64,000 nt of DNA from Rhododendron vialii (Eukaryota; Streptophyta; Magnoliopsida; Ericales; Ericaceae). Location: the NCBI RefSeq assembly GCF_030253575.1, contig NC_080557.1, positions 15,414,001 to 15,478,000 on the forward strand. The letters are read 5' to 3'. This document shows positions 1 to 12,105 of this stretch, in pieces; position 1 is the stretch's first letter; each line of letters begins with the position of its first letter. The position numbers and the translations under genes were made by a program. The notes below the pieces were generated by a model. It was not told the origin of the DNA, ran no database searches, and saw only the letters and a list, made by a program, of their open reading frames with translations.

Positions 1-92
1 AACTTCACCACCGGAAGTTTTCCGGGTGAGGTCCGAAGGAAATCAAATTTGAGTGGATCGTCACCCAGCAAGTTATCTTCCTTATGTTTCCA
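1..92 (-). CDS. Partial coding exon of an unrecognised minus-strand gene
   Basis: After an AG acceptor (positions 94-93), the minus strand is open to the window edge and reads WKHKEDNLLGDDPLKFDFL followed by RTSPGKLPVV. The charged composition looks protein-like, but I recognise no family. A 5' untranslated exon may lie at 404-480, where ATTAGAACAG meets a GTACC donor, giving a first intron of about 310 bp. No start codon is visible in that upstream exon, so the start is unresolved and the model is tentative. The gene would continue beyond the left edge. Confidence 0.35.
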
Positions 93-366
93 CTAAACTA
101 GAAGGAGAAGACAAGTTCTTTCACTTAACATGTAGAAAATTTGGAGGGGAAAAAAAAATCCTTAGGGTGTTTTTGTTTAGCAGAAACAAGTTGGCTAAGG
201 CATTAAGTAGAAATCCAAAAACATGAGGGAAACTTCGCAGTTAGAATAATGATCTTGTTCAATTCATAAGCATATATCATCAACAATAATGTGAATTGCG
301 CGCTCAAAGAACCAATGGAAAAAACCAACAGAATGGGAGATAGACGACCACTGAGTGAGGGAAACG

Positions 367-370
<4 letters not shown>

Positions 371-399
<29 letters not shown>
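371..399. repeat. (GA)n microsatellite
   Basis: A perfect GA dinucleotide run sits directly intronic of the putative GTACC donor at 403-402. Read on the minus strand, the intron begins GTACC then (CT)n. The first intron of the MBD gene has almost the same layout near 8350. Confidence 0.9.
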
Positions 400-402
<3 letters not shown>

Positions 403-504
403 CCTGTTCTAATCGTTGCCGGAGCTTTGTTTAAGATCACGTCGGGGTTCTGATTCTGATCGATTTGACCACACTCTTCTAATTACTCCATTGTTTTTTA
501 TTTA

Positions 505-849
505 GGCTAAATAATTGAGCCAAATTATTAGTTATTGTTTTTTCATAAACAAAAAAAATCGTATTCCGTCAATTTTTTCTAAATTGTTGATTCGGTGGGA
601 GGTTTCTAAAAAGTAAAAATTTACGAGCCAAATCAATATTTTTTGAATATAGAAAAAAACAATCCAAAACATACAGACTTTTTGAATTATTTTTGCCTAT
701 TTAAAAAAAATAGTCTGGTTCATAATTTTTACTTTTTCAATTCTTTTTGTCAAGACGAGACAATAATTCCAAATCCGACTCAAAACTAAGAAATGTGTAA
801 AAAATTGAATAAGGACAAAAAAATAATAATTTGGCTTAATTATTTAGCC
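505..849. mobile_element. Foldback MITE, about 345 bp
   Basis: The ends are inverted repeats of about 30 bp: GGCTAAATAATTGAGCCAAA on the left, and the reverse complement of the right end reads GGCTAAATAATTAAGCCAAA. The interior is AT-rich with no ORF and contains the GACGAGACAATAATTC module seen elsewhere in the window. No convincing target-site duplication was found, so the superfamily is not assigned. Confidence 0.6.
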
Positions 850-2119
850 AAAGTAATTATTGATGTAAATTTATACTGTCTTATACTTTCTTTCTTTCTT
901 TCTTTTTTTAAACTACCTCTAATACTTTCTGACTCATTTTCTGCACACATGGAGGAGTAATTTATGAAACTCACTGAATAATAACGAAAAATAGAGTACT
1001 TAATATGAAAAGAGAAGTACAAAAAATCAATTTCTTTTATTTTTTCACCAACGTTATCCTACAATATTTTTAATAAGAGATACATTATGTAACCTCAAAA
1101 CTTTAAAATTATGTTATTGACGGTGCAGTTCTTGTTCTTTGAGTATTAAACAAATGATGGACACTTTTTTCAATTCGGTGCATTTAACCGATCGATTTTT
1201 TTTGGTTACATATACTTTTATTTTTGTTTCCGCGAGATAAATTCAAAAACAAACAAAACTTAAAAAGTGTTGCGGTCACTACGAATAATGATAAGTCAAA
1301 AGGTAAATTTTTTTCTCAAATTTTATGACAAGGCAGGTAAAAAAATTGAAATATTCTGACCTAGTTTTTTTAGTAGAAATGAAAACAAGTCGTATTCAAA
1401 TCACACAAAATTTCCACTTTCTCCCATTTTAAGTGTCGTAAAGTTGCTGGCAAAGTTGTGAATTTGTTTAAATAAATTTAAAAAATCAGACCCGTTGCGA
1501 TATATGTGCAACAGATGTGCTTCACAAGCTAATCTATTGTCGTTATATCTGGGCTCGTGAAAGTCCAAATATAGCGACAATAGAAAGTGAACGAGCATTT
1601 ACCAATAATTAATCAAATCGAGCTTGCGACAACAATAGTTACACTGACCAGGATTTTGCCAAATTGCTGATTGCATAAGAAGGTATGGGCGTTGGAGGAG
1701 CACTGCATCAGTTCAACACCCATATGTTACATTATTCCTCCCCAAAAAAACGCGGTGAATTACGATAAACCAACGTTATCGAAACTCAAAATTTAACAAA
1801 TAAATCAAATTTAAACATTTCGAGCAGTGAAATTGGTAGGGTACCAGATTTGATACAGACAAACATGATAATAGATTCTTTTATACATAATCATAAAAAC
1901 AGTTTTTATATTTCTCACTGAACAACAGTCACAACATTTCCTTCATCTCTCCCTAACACCCCAGCAGCTCCACCGGAGCCCGCCCCCCACTTTAGCAGAC
2001 GTAATGTTTCGACAAAAGTACAGTATTTTCATTCCACGCACAAGGCTACGGCAAAAAATATAAGACTGTCATGTGACACCTTGAACGTCGGTTGACAAAA
2101 AAGGGCCTCACAACAAGAG
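850..2119. other. Intergenic AT-rich stretch
   Basis: No gene, RNA or clear repeat was recognised. It ends at the stop codon of the minus-strand MBD gene, so roughly the last 200-300 bases before 2120 are expected to be that gene's 3' untranslated region and terminator. Confidence 0.4.
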
Positions 2120-3871
2120 CTAGATCTCAAACACATCATTTCGAGCCTGATAAGGCTCCTCCAACTCCACCACCTGCTGATCATATACTGAATCACAACT
2201 GAAAACGTGTTTAGATGGTCCCCGCCTCACCTTTTTCTTTGCCGGAAGATCTACAATTTCCGAGTCAGGTGCATCACAGAACCCTGGTAAGCCAAGCCGT
2301 AAATCTGTATTCTCATCTGGACCTGCCCACGAGAGGGGATTGGCTGCAGCAGACAATGAATATGCTACTTAGTCAAACCGTAGTACTATCAAACTGTTCA
2401 AGCACTATGATTAGAGCTAGAAAAAAAATAGTTTTACGGATGAAACTTCTCCAACAGCCTATTTGTTTGAGTGGAGGACTAAACAGTGAAGGTATAATAT
2501 GTGCAACAGGAAAAGAAAAAAAAAAAAAAAAGAAAAAGGAGAAGATAACACCACATCACATTGCCCATAGTATCATGTTTTGCGGGATTTTATTTCCAAA
2601 GGGTATTAAGTCCTTCCTGCAGAACTTCCAACAAAACAATATGTGGTCTCCTTGGATTTTAGTCCAATTCGACACTCAAATCCAGGTAAACAAATAGAGC
2701 CTAATACAAGTGCGAGACATTCTTATTTGTTTTGTTAGTGGCGAGCAAAATGCAACCAATTACCAACTGTGTGATTCAACAAACAGCAGAGAAAAAGATT
2801 AACTTCCACAGTAGATTAAAAGATTTGCAAAAAAATGATTTTATGGAGATGCTTCCCCCGATTTCGTACAACTTCATCCGTTATTAATGATAAAAATCTC
2901 ATGATCAAAAGTAAATTGATTGCATTTTCCTAAGTAGTTATGGAGAAATTCGTAGATTTGGAATTATAGCTTGTTGACTGAAACAAAAACAAAATAAAAA
3001 AGAACTAAAATTGGTTCTATGTGAAAGCCATGCATGTTGAATAAGCATTAGTGTTCGGCAAGCTAAGCAAAGTGGCCACATGGATGATTTTCAGTTTCTA
3101 GTTGCCTAAGGCCCTGAACAAATCAAATTATAAGTATACTTTTCTCTTGAATATTTACACATTGTACCAGGCTTATACATACCATCAGAAGGTGTGATAC
3201 GAGCGGGAGTGGGACGCTTCCTCACATAGTTTTCTTGCAAAGGTCTTGGAATTTGGAATGAAAATTGTGAAATGGACACTCCAGCCTCCACGTACTCTGG
3301 ATGTTCCAGCAAGTACCTGGACAAATCAAAAGCATCAATATAAAGCGAAAAGAAAATAAAGGGAAACTACCATTTTGACGCCATAACCTAGCCTCAAGTT
3401 ATCTTCTTTTAGAAAAAAGTCAAGAGCAAGAGAATAACAGAAATTCTGAATGATCAAGCAACAGATGACAATATACTTTTGAATCTCGACCATAGAGCGC
3501 AGTCTCTTGCCTGAAGGTGCAACATAATACCTGAAAACATAAGAGGTAGAAAATCACAACTGAGAAGACAAAAAAACCTAATGCTACCTTTGGAAGCTTA
3601 ATCAAGTTATATGGGCAGAACAACTTGGAGCTAAGGATAAGAAAAAGGTAGAGCCTAATGTACCCATAAAGAATGGGATAAGAGCAAATTTATCAATATT
3701 CAACATAAGCCACTACTATTCCAGTATGTATTTCTGTTTGAGGAGTAACTAATATCCCAGTGTATACATTTTTTAGGAATAGGATAGAAAAAGTGCAAGG
3801 CCAATCGAAGTAGTCAACATCGTTAAACCAAAAACCATCCTCGTCAACTAATAATAGAGTAAATCTTCTGC

Positions 3872-3904
<33 letters not shown>

Positions 3905-6900
3905 TAATTCTTCACACAAGCAGAAATGAAATGAGAATGGAGTGACACAAGTCACACAATCATGATGAAACATTACAGTAGCAAATGCTGAATCTTTCAA
4001 TAAAAAATTGTGGCTAAAGAGCAGTGAGCACTATCAGAAGTTTTGTTACTCAACCTGTTTGCAAGGAGTATCATGTATATTACCAGGAAAACCCAATATG
4101 AACATTCATCTATGGTAAGGGTTCCCCATCATCCTCAGGCATCTTCCATTAAGAAAACTTTTTCAGAATGGGAAACAAACAGTGAGGCTATCACCTAACA
4201 CCAACCAACAGAATTTCCTTTTTCTTATGAAGAAACCTTAAAAACACCTATCTCAGCAGAAAATAAATATTAAAAAAGAAGTTGAATTATAGCAGCAAAT
4301 GCACAAAATACCAGAGACAAAAGAAACCTCAAAAGTGATTTTCTTAAATGGCTAAAACTAAACTACGTTTCTCATTTATGTCAATGCATGGCCCGTAACT
4401 CTCATCTTAAGCATCCATAATATCTACTTGACTCATGCACAACAATTCCTTCGATCCTAACCAAGGTCCTCGGAAAATGTCACATTTGATTGGATCATCA
4501 CAAAGATAATTCGCAGCAGCTCCATCCAACTCCCGGCTAGCAGCTCTACTTCCTGCTTTTTCTCATTCCCCTGGGGAGCCCTCTTCTTTGAAGACCCTCA
4601 CCACTCTTTTGGCATCAGCCAGGGGAAGTTATGATCTCCATGATCAACATAATTGAAAATTTAACTTTCAGTGTGTGCACTCGATATTTAGAAGGATTGG
4701 AAGACGTTTTGATCACCTCTTCAAAGTGATGTTTTCTTTCAAGACAAAATTGAAATGCAAAAACCAAATAAACAAAGATCAGCTGCGGGTAACTTACTTA
4801 ATTGGAATTCCTATGCTACATGTAAACAACGAAACAAACAGATAAGGATACATACACATCCGCAAACCTAGTGCTTCCTTCACCTCTGATCCTTAGAAGC
4901 CGCTGCCACCCAGGAGGAGGCTGAGCAATGTTAGGCTTATCAATTGCCCACAGCCTGCTGCCATCTTGACAAATGTCAGGTTGATCTTCACATGATATTT
5001 CAGGCCGCCACTCACGAGCTGTTTCACACACAAAAGGTTTCTCCAAAAGGTGTTCCCGTATTTCCTCATACTTTTCTTTTGTCGGTATCAATCTCCATTT
5101 AAAGCACTCAGCACATTGGACGGTGAAAGCCCCAACCGACGGCAACACTTTGGAAGAGTGAAAGGGGATTGACTTTTTGGGGAAAGAAAGGGGTTGGACC
5201 TCTTCACCTGTGGTTGTACCATTGGCAGCAGGATCATAAACCACCAATTGCTTTTGAGCATCTTCTTCACCTGATTGATTAACTTCATCCTCTGCTGCAC
5301 TATGGTTTTCTTCCTCTTGAGGGGAAACCTCATCTATAGGTTGCTGACAAGACTTATTCGGGTGATCTGGGAGAGTAGAACCATTGCAGCCATTTTCGTC
5401 CTTTTTTACTTTCAATTTAAAGGTAAGTTTTATAGGGCGCGACTGCATCTGGATTCTGGATATATCTAAATCACCTGGCATACAGCAACCAATGAGCAAA
5501 GTATATGTCATTTAAACTATAACCCAACCAGAGTTACCCATGACGCATGTAAATTAAAGGAACAGCTATATAAGCATATTCTACAATTAAAGTTCCCCCA
5601 AAATCTAATGAAACAATGACTACACATAAAACCCGGTCCTTGAACACACATCAAACCCGGTCCTTGAACAACATCAAAACCCAGTGAAAGAGTTGGCAAG
5701 CCCTTGCTAGAAGTGAAGAGGTGGTTTGAAAAGGTTACGTCAGACATTTGTGGTGTGACAAATAGTTGAACAGAGAACACAATAAGCTAGTTAATGCCAA
5801 CAAAAGGAAGAAGTCTACATCAAAGTCAACCTAAAGGGCAAGGAAGTACAAAAAAGTAACCTAAAAACCACCACAGATTAAAATGGTAAGATTGGGCAAA
5901 GAAAAATGTAAGGATTGGTGTCATGCTGAAAATATGGAGAAAAAACACTGACAAAGCAGAGAACAGCAGAAAGGTGTATTGGATAACTGGCATAGCAGGC
6001 ATTCCCACATTTTCAAACCTTCACTAGCATTTTTCCTATTGATTTGTTGCAGCAATTACTATTTCGTTTTCAATTTTATCAATAGGAGTTCTTGTAAAAG
6101 TTTACATGTTCTATGCATATATGTGCATTATAATGTAGCACAAAGAAGCAAGATCCTAAGAAATGGTTTGAGCTGCTTGCTACTTGACCGCTTCTGGAGG
6201 GAGACAGAAAACTATAAAAGTACAAAGGAGAAAAGCAGGGTGTAAAGCAGTAATTTTTTACTCAAGCTATTATCAAAGAGAAATGATTTTCACACTCCCC
6301 TTTTATCCATTGGCACTCCCTTTTTTTTGTCTTTTATTCATGTGAAATTACTAAATTACCCTTGCCCCTTGAATCACTTTTATGAAGGGCAATTTGATAC
6401 TTTCACGTGAAAAAAAAAAAAAAAAAGGAGTGCCAATGGATAAAATGGGAGTGTTAAATCATTTCCCTCCATCATACTTTTTGTTGTATAAGCTGCTTTG
6501 CAATGTTGTTTGTATGAAGGGGTTTTCCCTCATGACTTTGTTCTCTTTTAGTAAAATGCTCAGTTACCGACAAAACAAAACTACAATATTGTCACCAACA
6601 CCCCACTTTTGTTTGTATTCTTATTTTTCTGGGTGGGGGTAGGCGATCCAAAGGCATGAACATAAAGTTCAAAGTGTTTTTCAAGTGAAAAGGAGAAAAC
6701 AAGTAACATCAACCAAAAGTGGAATATAATAGCTACTCCAAAACGGACATATTGTTTCCCATGTGCATAGCAAGTAGAGTTTGATTCTATAGCTAGTCTA
6801 CTTAATGCTTGAAGCATGGTAGTAAACTCGTCACAAGTTGCTTATGAGAAATTTCAGCAAACTTCGATATGGTACAAAGCATAAAACTGTTGATTGACCA

Positions 6901-8297
6901 CCAAACCTCTTAGAAAACCCTTTGACCGCAAACCGATTAGGACAACGCAGTTTCAATAATGATATAATACCCAAAACATACAAAATCAGCTTGTTGGACA
7001 ACCCACCGTCCTTCCCTGGATCCACTCTAGCACCCAGAGTCTCCACTACTGAACTTAATGGTGGTTGAATAAACACAGTGACGGTGTTCAGGACTTTGGA
7101 CACAAAAACAAAAGTTACTCTCCAAGATTTACATGACACATATACTATTTTGAAAAAACCACTTCGTGCATATATTGCCAAAGGTTAGGTCTGCCTCCAA
7201 TCCTCCCCCGCCCATACCCCCAATGATTGGGGACAAGATGGGTTCTGTTGTTGTATATATTTATATTATTTTGGAAAAATTGGCACCTTTTTATCATCAT
7301 GACATGTAAGTCTCGTCTTTTTACCTTTTTCCACTAATTATTTGGTAAATGCTTTTTCTCAATTCTTGGTCCTTCGAATTCAACTAAACTTCAGGGCCCA
7401 ACTACATCTTCTCATTCCTATAACAAAATTGTGATACAATATGAGTAATCAGTCATGTTAATATCCTGCAAACAGCTCCTTTGAAAAAAAAAGGCAATCT
7501 ACAATTGAAAAAAGAAAATCCCATCTTATGCATATAACGAGCTTGACAGATTCTTTGCTCTAGCTGCACCAGGCACAAATACTCTATCCATATTTCGCAA
7601 CTGTAGATATATGTAAAATGAAAATCGGTTCTCACACAAGTCACATATAACAAAAATACAATACTTGTCATCGGCCACGCATGTATTTACAAGAATACAT
7701 AGTAACTTACGTATTTCAGCGGGATACGGCTTCAGAGACTTATCTTCACTCAATGATTTGACTAGCATACATGGATCAATATTCTGCAAATGAAAAAACT
7801 CAACATATGAACCAATGTAGATATCCAGAAAAATCAACAAATGCATGCACCAAACCGAGCACTAAGAAACACAGAAACAGACATCACAACCAGAAGCATA
7901 ACAAAAGTAAATCAACGGGCACGGGAGAGGTGACCGTCTGCATTCAAAATAGACATGATAAAAACTGAAATCTATAGAACTACGTCAATGATTATGGATG
8001 AGTTATACGACCAAAGATGCTCGACAACATCGACAAATACTTGATCAAATAAACACGTCATCTTATACATAGAACAATCGCAAATGAATCAGCTATGGAT
8101 CCAACAAGGGTCATGAATGGCACAAAGGCCGGCACTGGATAGAAGTGACCCCCCCCCCCCCCCCCACCCTGAAAAAATGGTACTAATGCAGCTGCCTTAA
8201 ATTGATCCATTCCCGGTGTGCGGATCGGACATTCCAATACTCTTTCAAGGAGTGATTAAACATGTCATATTTAAGCATAAACAAACATCAAACAGAA

Positions 8298-8343
<46 letters not shown>

Positions 8344-8359
8344 AGGGTACCTGCTCCAT
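2120..8359 (-). CDS. CW zinc finger + methyl-CpG-binding domain protein (plant MBD2/MBD4-like)
   Basis: A chromatin protein of the plant MBD class that carries a CW finger. The exon model on the minus strand is 8359-8351, 7783-7711, 5474-4856, 3530-3477, 3316-3183 and 2343-2120. All junctions are GT-AG and in phase, giving 1113 bp and 370 residues. The CW domain lies at about residues 144-195, with cysteines at 148, 151, 177 and 189 and the FKWR motif at 152-155. The usual first CW tryptophan is replaced by FTVQC. The MBD follows at about 203-275, starting LWAIDKPNIAQPPPGWQR and continuing YYVAPSGKRLRSMVEIQKY across two introns. Residues 60-120 are acidic and low-complexity, and the C-terminus has a basic AKKKVRR patch, possibly nuclear targeting. 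CW domains typically read histone H3 N-terminal lysine methylation; many plant MBDs do not need methylated CpG. The last four exons are secure. The first two are inferred from phase, and translation could instead start at Met37 (MQSRPIKLTF), giving 334 residues. Confidence 0.85.
3871..3904. repeat. GA-rich microsatellite in MBD intron
   Basis: An imperfect GA run interrupted by one AAAG unit lies in the 1.3 kb intron between MBD exons 3 and 4. The rest of that intron holds no recognisable gene. Confidence 0.7.
5622..5670. repeat. Two-copy 24 bp tandem repeat
   Basis: The unit ACACATMAAACCCGGTCCTT plus GAAC occurs twice head to tail in the MBD intron upstream of the CW exon. Confidence 0.6.
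6281..6464. mobile_element. Foldback MITE in MBD intron
   Basis: The arms are mutual reverse complements: left AAATGATTTTCACACTCCCC then TTTTATCCATTGGCACTCCC; the right arm read in reverse gives AAATGATTTAACACTCCCAT then the same TTTATCCATTGGCACTCC. The loop is short and includes A and T runs. The element has no ORF and lies in the large intron between MBD coding exons 2 and 3. Confidence 0.75.
7180..7260. repeat. Possible retroposon tail fragment
   Basis: The stretch CCTCCCCCGCCCATACCCCC then ATTGGGGA then TGTTGTTG resembles the end of plant LINE/SINE families that terminate in GTTGTT repeats. It is too short to classify. Confidence 0.25.
8149..8165. repeat. Poly-C run (17 C)
   Basis: Seventeen consecutive C residues followed by ACCC. 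Such a run is unusual in this AT-rich window and prone to sequencing error. Confidence 0.9.
8296..8341. repeat. (AG)n microsatellite in first MBD intron
   Basis: A long AG run just inside the first intron of the MBD model. On the minus strand the donor after ATG GAG CAG reads GTACCC and the intron then enters (CT)n. Confidence 0.9.
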
Positions 8360-8732
8360 TTTGAGCTGGTTCTGATCCCGTAGAAATTGGATTTATGCGG
8401 GGAAGATGACAAAAAAAGACCCAATGATTTGACCATTGTCAGAAATGGATATAAATGATGGTTGAGTGTTCTGTCTATCTATATCGTAGTTATCGATTTC
8501 GAAAACACGAACAATAAATGGATGTCAACAAGTTTATCCAATGTGTGCATACAAGGAGTCCGCACCCCTACAAACTTCAAGACCGGCTCTAATGGCACAT
8601 CCAAAATTGAAACATTGGATTCATCTATGCATGAATCCTCCAATATATTTATCAGAAGGCCCAACCGCACACATTCAATGAGTCAATTTTGATGATCGGA
8701 TTCGCTCACATAATCGCATTGCAGAGCTAGTT

Positions 8733-8895
8733 GGCAATGTTCTAAAAGTCGCTAGGTGCTAGCCAAGCGGTCGGCCACCTTCGAGCTTCAAGGCCTAGTA
8801 ATCGGCAACTAATTGGCACATAGCAATTAGTTGGATCTAGTCGATAGGCTCCGCCAGAGATTAATCACCGATTAATTCCAATTTTTAGAACACTG
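8733..8895. mobile_element. Small MITE-like repeat
   Basis: It begins AATGTTCTAAAAGTCGCTAG and ends CCAATTTTTAGAACACTG, so the termini are imperfect inverted repeats around TGTTCTAAAA. The interior has short CTAG/CGGCC-rich repeats and no ORF. Confidence 0.5.
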
Positions 8896-9477
8896 CTTGT
8901 TGAGTACAAAAGTCACGTAAACAATCAATCAAATACCAAAAAATATCTAATCGAAGCACATTTATACAGAATCAAAATGAGTTTGACAAACTGGATCACA
9001 ACTTGAAGAGCATTTTTATTTTTCAATCTAAGATATTATTTGGTATCCTAGTGACTTGATTGTTCACGCGACTTGATTTTTTGCGCGACTGTTGTACTCA
9101 GTGAGCTCTGCAATGTGAATGAATCTGACCATCGAAATTAACCCGAAATGAGGACGAAACTGCCGGACTGCGCGGGTGCAGTCCAGCTCCAAAACGGCAG
9201 ACAAGCCGTGTTCAATCATTAATACCAGAGTGAAGCCAGAGGAAAACCCTAGAAATGCACAAATCTGAATACACAACATTCAAATCAACCAAGAAACATA
9301 AAACTTGACAAATCATTCAATCCAACGCCATTCATGAACAAATCTATCACATCTCATAGCCTAACCAAACACACATTGACGCAACACGATAGAACCGTTA
9401 CTATCCACAAATCCTTGTACATAAATAAGATACATACATACATATATATGTATATATATCAGGAGAGAGAGATTACG

Positions 9478-9695
9478 AGGATGAGAGATCTGAGCGGATG
9501 ATTTCTGCGAATGAAAACGGTGAACAATTATCAGAAACTGCGTTGATCATCTGTATTGCGAAGGATTTCACCAATATTTTTCGAATTGATTCATGTATTC
9601 AACGTTGCAGTGGCTTGATCTCCTCGATAAGAGAGAAGAATAGAGGAGAGAGAAGCGAAGGCGATAAAACATCGGAGATATTACGATGAACTTCC
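9478..9695 (-). other. Possible 5' untranslated exon, minus strand
   Basis: On the minus strand a pyrimidine-rich TCTCTCCTCTATTCTTCTC tract precedes transcript-like sequence ending near a CTC|GTAATC donor candidate. There is no ORF: the one ATG closes after eight codons. It could be a leader exon of the MBD gene or of an unrelated transcript. Confidence 0.2.
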
Positions 9696-9699
9696 ATAA

Positions 9700-10380
9700 T
9701 GTATTTTTATTTACATGTTGGACCCTTGTAATTTGAGAAATTACATATTTCTCAATCTTTGAGTCTGTTCCCCTTGTAATTCTTCCGTTAATCATTTCTT
9801 TTGACTTATTGAGAAGCCACAGATTTTCCAAATCATCTATCTAGTCTAGTATTGCTAAATTTTTTGATTTATACAATCCCAATTTATTGTGGATTCAATA
9901 TGGATAGTAAACCATCTAAAGATGTAATTGAATATAGATAGATTGATTAATATTAAGGTGTTTTTCTTTTGTTTTACATATGGTTGACATGCGTTTGTGG
10001 TGTGGATGGTTGGCAGCGGTTGAAAGGTGATGGTGGTGATAGTTGAGAGATGGCCGACCGTGGTTGAATGGTGGTGTAATCATGGTGACAAAGCGATAAG
10101 AGTAATTATAGAAGCAAGAGGTGCATGGTGCAATGGCTTGGTGGGTGGAAATGTGGAAGTGGAGGAGGAATGGCAGCGACTGCATGGAGGGGTGGTAGTA
10201 GTGGCAACGGTGGTTAATAGGGACTAAGCAAAAAAAAATGAAAACCCTACAAAGCAGAATTAGAGTTTACCTTGTCTCTCGTGACATGATCCCTACGCTA
10301 TGATGATTGTATTCCGAATTGAAGTCGACTAGACCCCTTTTGTCTTGATCACAAATTCAAGAATGGACTCTTCGTGATCG
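9700..10380. other. Intergenic stretch with GTGG-rich degenerate repeats
   Basis: From about 10010 to 10225 the plus strand is rich in GGTGG, GATGG and GTAGTGG. Both strands stay open across it, which is a composition effect and not evidence of coding. Similar sequence recurs at 11428-11600 and 12560-12625, on the other side of a possible LTR. Confidence 0.35.
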
Positions 10381-10383
<3 letters not shown>

Positions 10384-10426
<43 letters not shown>

Positions 10427-10431
10427 ATAGT

Positions 10432-10504
<73 letters not shown>
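10384..10504. repeat. Compound microsatellite (CT)n...(AT)n(AG)n
   Basis: A CT run (10384-10423), a 12 bp spacer, an AT run (10435-10472) and an AG run (10473-10504). CT followed by AG makes the whole block a potential large hairpin. Confidence 0.95.
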
Positions 10505-10505
<1 letters not shown>

Positions 10506-10894
10506 CTATGATTGGGATGTAAGAATAAATATGGACCGGGCTTCTGATGAAAGTAGAGAACCCTAATTTGACCAGATTATATTTCCTATTTTCAAAAATT
10601 AAAATTCATACTTCTACGGAGTTATAATTGTACTCTTGTCCTTATCTCAATTTATATTTTGAACTCCATATTTGTTAAATACTTGTGTAATCTCCCTACG
10701 TTAAGATTGCAAATACGCATTGATTATTTTAAATTACCAACAAATATATTTAATCAACATCCATAAAATCTTTTGAGCCTATCTGCTTAACTTATTCCAT
10801 ATGCCTGATACAAATATTCACTTGCAGGGTTCAACATAATTGAAACTTATAAGCTTATACTCAAAAGGGCATCATCAATCCCATTCAAGATGTA

Positions 10895-11427
10895 ATGTTG
10901 TGACCCAACTCACCACGACAACCATAAAGAGTATCTTACTCTTTAATGAATCAAAGATAACAACACTAAATACACATATCGGTTAATTATCTTTTTGGGT
11001 GAAGAACGTACCTAATACCCATGGGGTGCTTATTGTCTTATGTGAGCACAAAGACAATTACACCAAGATGGTCTTTTTAAGACACACAAAGTGTATTAGC
11101 ACAACGAATTAGAACTTGTATCAATCCTCGTAGTTAAGACAAACCTACAAAATGTTGTGCTGCGGTCCTACGTTTGTCCAGTTTCATCTAAGACTTTGAA
11201 CGAAAACTTAAATTCCACACCGATGATTCAATCTTCTGTGTAAGTCGAGTTCTACACATTAGATCATCTACTATTTTCAATAAGAGTCACACATCCACAA
11301 CACAGAGTTCTATCCTGCAAACATTGCCCACCAATCATGCTCATCAAAAAAGGAATTCTTGTTAATAAATAAGCAAAAAATAGCAATATATTACATAAAA
11401 GCACGACTTTTAGTATAAATTCCTAAC
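10895..11427 (-). mobile_element. Possible solo LTR, copia-like
   Basis: Read on the minus strand it starts TGTTAGGAATTTATACT, a start typical of plant copia LTRs, and ends GGGTCACAACA, giving TG...CA termini and about 533 bp. No ORF. I see no matching 5 bp target duplication and no primer-binding site, so this is only a candidate. Confidence 0.35.
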
Positions 11428-11979
11428 AGTGGTGGTAGTGGTGCCATTGATAGGATAGTTGTTGTGGTGATGGTGAAGTAGTTGTGGTCGTGGTGGTGGA
11501 GTGTTTATTTCTGCTACTGGTGGCGACAATGACAGAGTAGTGGTGATGGTGATGGATTGATGGTGATGATGGTGTTAGTAGGGGCGATGCAGTCAGTGGG
11601 ACTCAGGAATTTGACATAGTGAGGGCACCAATTTTCTTTGTAATGCCGTAATATATGAGTTACGGTTAAGCACATTCATACCAAAATAATTTTAGCATTC
11701 ATGGTAATGTAATAATTTTAAAGTATATATGTATTTTAATAACAAGCTACTTGGGCAAACTTGAACACATCGACTATATACGTTAAAACAAAATTATCAC
11801 ATGTTTATCATCTATTTTTCTATTATTAACTCTACAAGTACAAGTTTCGAGGACAAAAAATGTACAAATACAATGTGCGGGTTCATATTGAGTACTACAC
11901 AAATAATTGAAGACGTTTGGGAGTGGGGAAAACCTTAGTTGTGAAAGAGTTCTAGTGGATTTTGAAAAAAAAAAAAAAT

Positions 11980-12065
11980 TTAAAAAACTTAGGGGAGTGA
12001 GAATTGAACTCACACCCTTTCTTCCTTAAAGTTTGTTACTTACCACTGCACCAAACTTTAACTTC
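11980..12065 (-). repeat. tRNA-like/SINE-like fragment
   Basis: The minus strand contains GGTGCAGTGGTAAGTAACAA followed about 30 bp later by GAGTTCAATTCTCACTCC, resembling A- and B-box promoter elements of a tRNA-derived SINE. There is no convincing cloverleaf, so it is not called a tRNA gene. Confidence 0.35.
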
Positions 12066-12078
12066 TTGCACATGTTTG

Positions 12079-12100
12079 CACACACACACACACACACACA
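12079..12100. repeat. (CA)n microsatellite
   Basis: Eleven CA units immediately left of a foldback element. Confidence 0.9.
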
Positions 12101-12105
12101 TATAG

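Noticed and set aside
2215..2697. 160-codon plus-strand frame
   Set aside because: Antisense to the last MBD exon. Its lysine run is only an A-rich tract.
6581..7846. Several exon-like minus-strand frames between MBD exons, such as LQALSRLAIESNSTCYAHGK
   Set aside because: They do not fit the phase of the MBD model, and the flanking exons join directly without them. Alternative exons cannot be excluded.
9916..10227. Overlapping frames on both strands near 10.1 kb
   Set aside because: Explained by GTGG/GATGG low-complexity sequence that recurs at 11.5 and 12.6 kb.
11980..12065. Possible tRNA gene
   Set aside because: A- and B-box-like words are present but acceptor and anticodon stems do not pair, so it is listed only as SINE-like.
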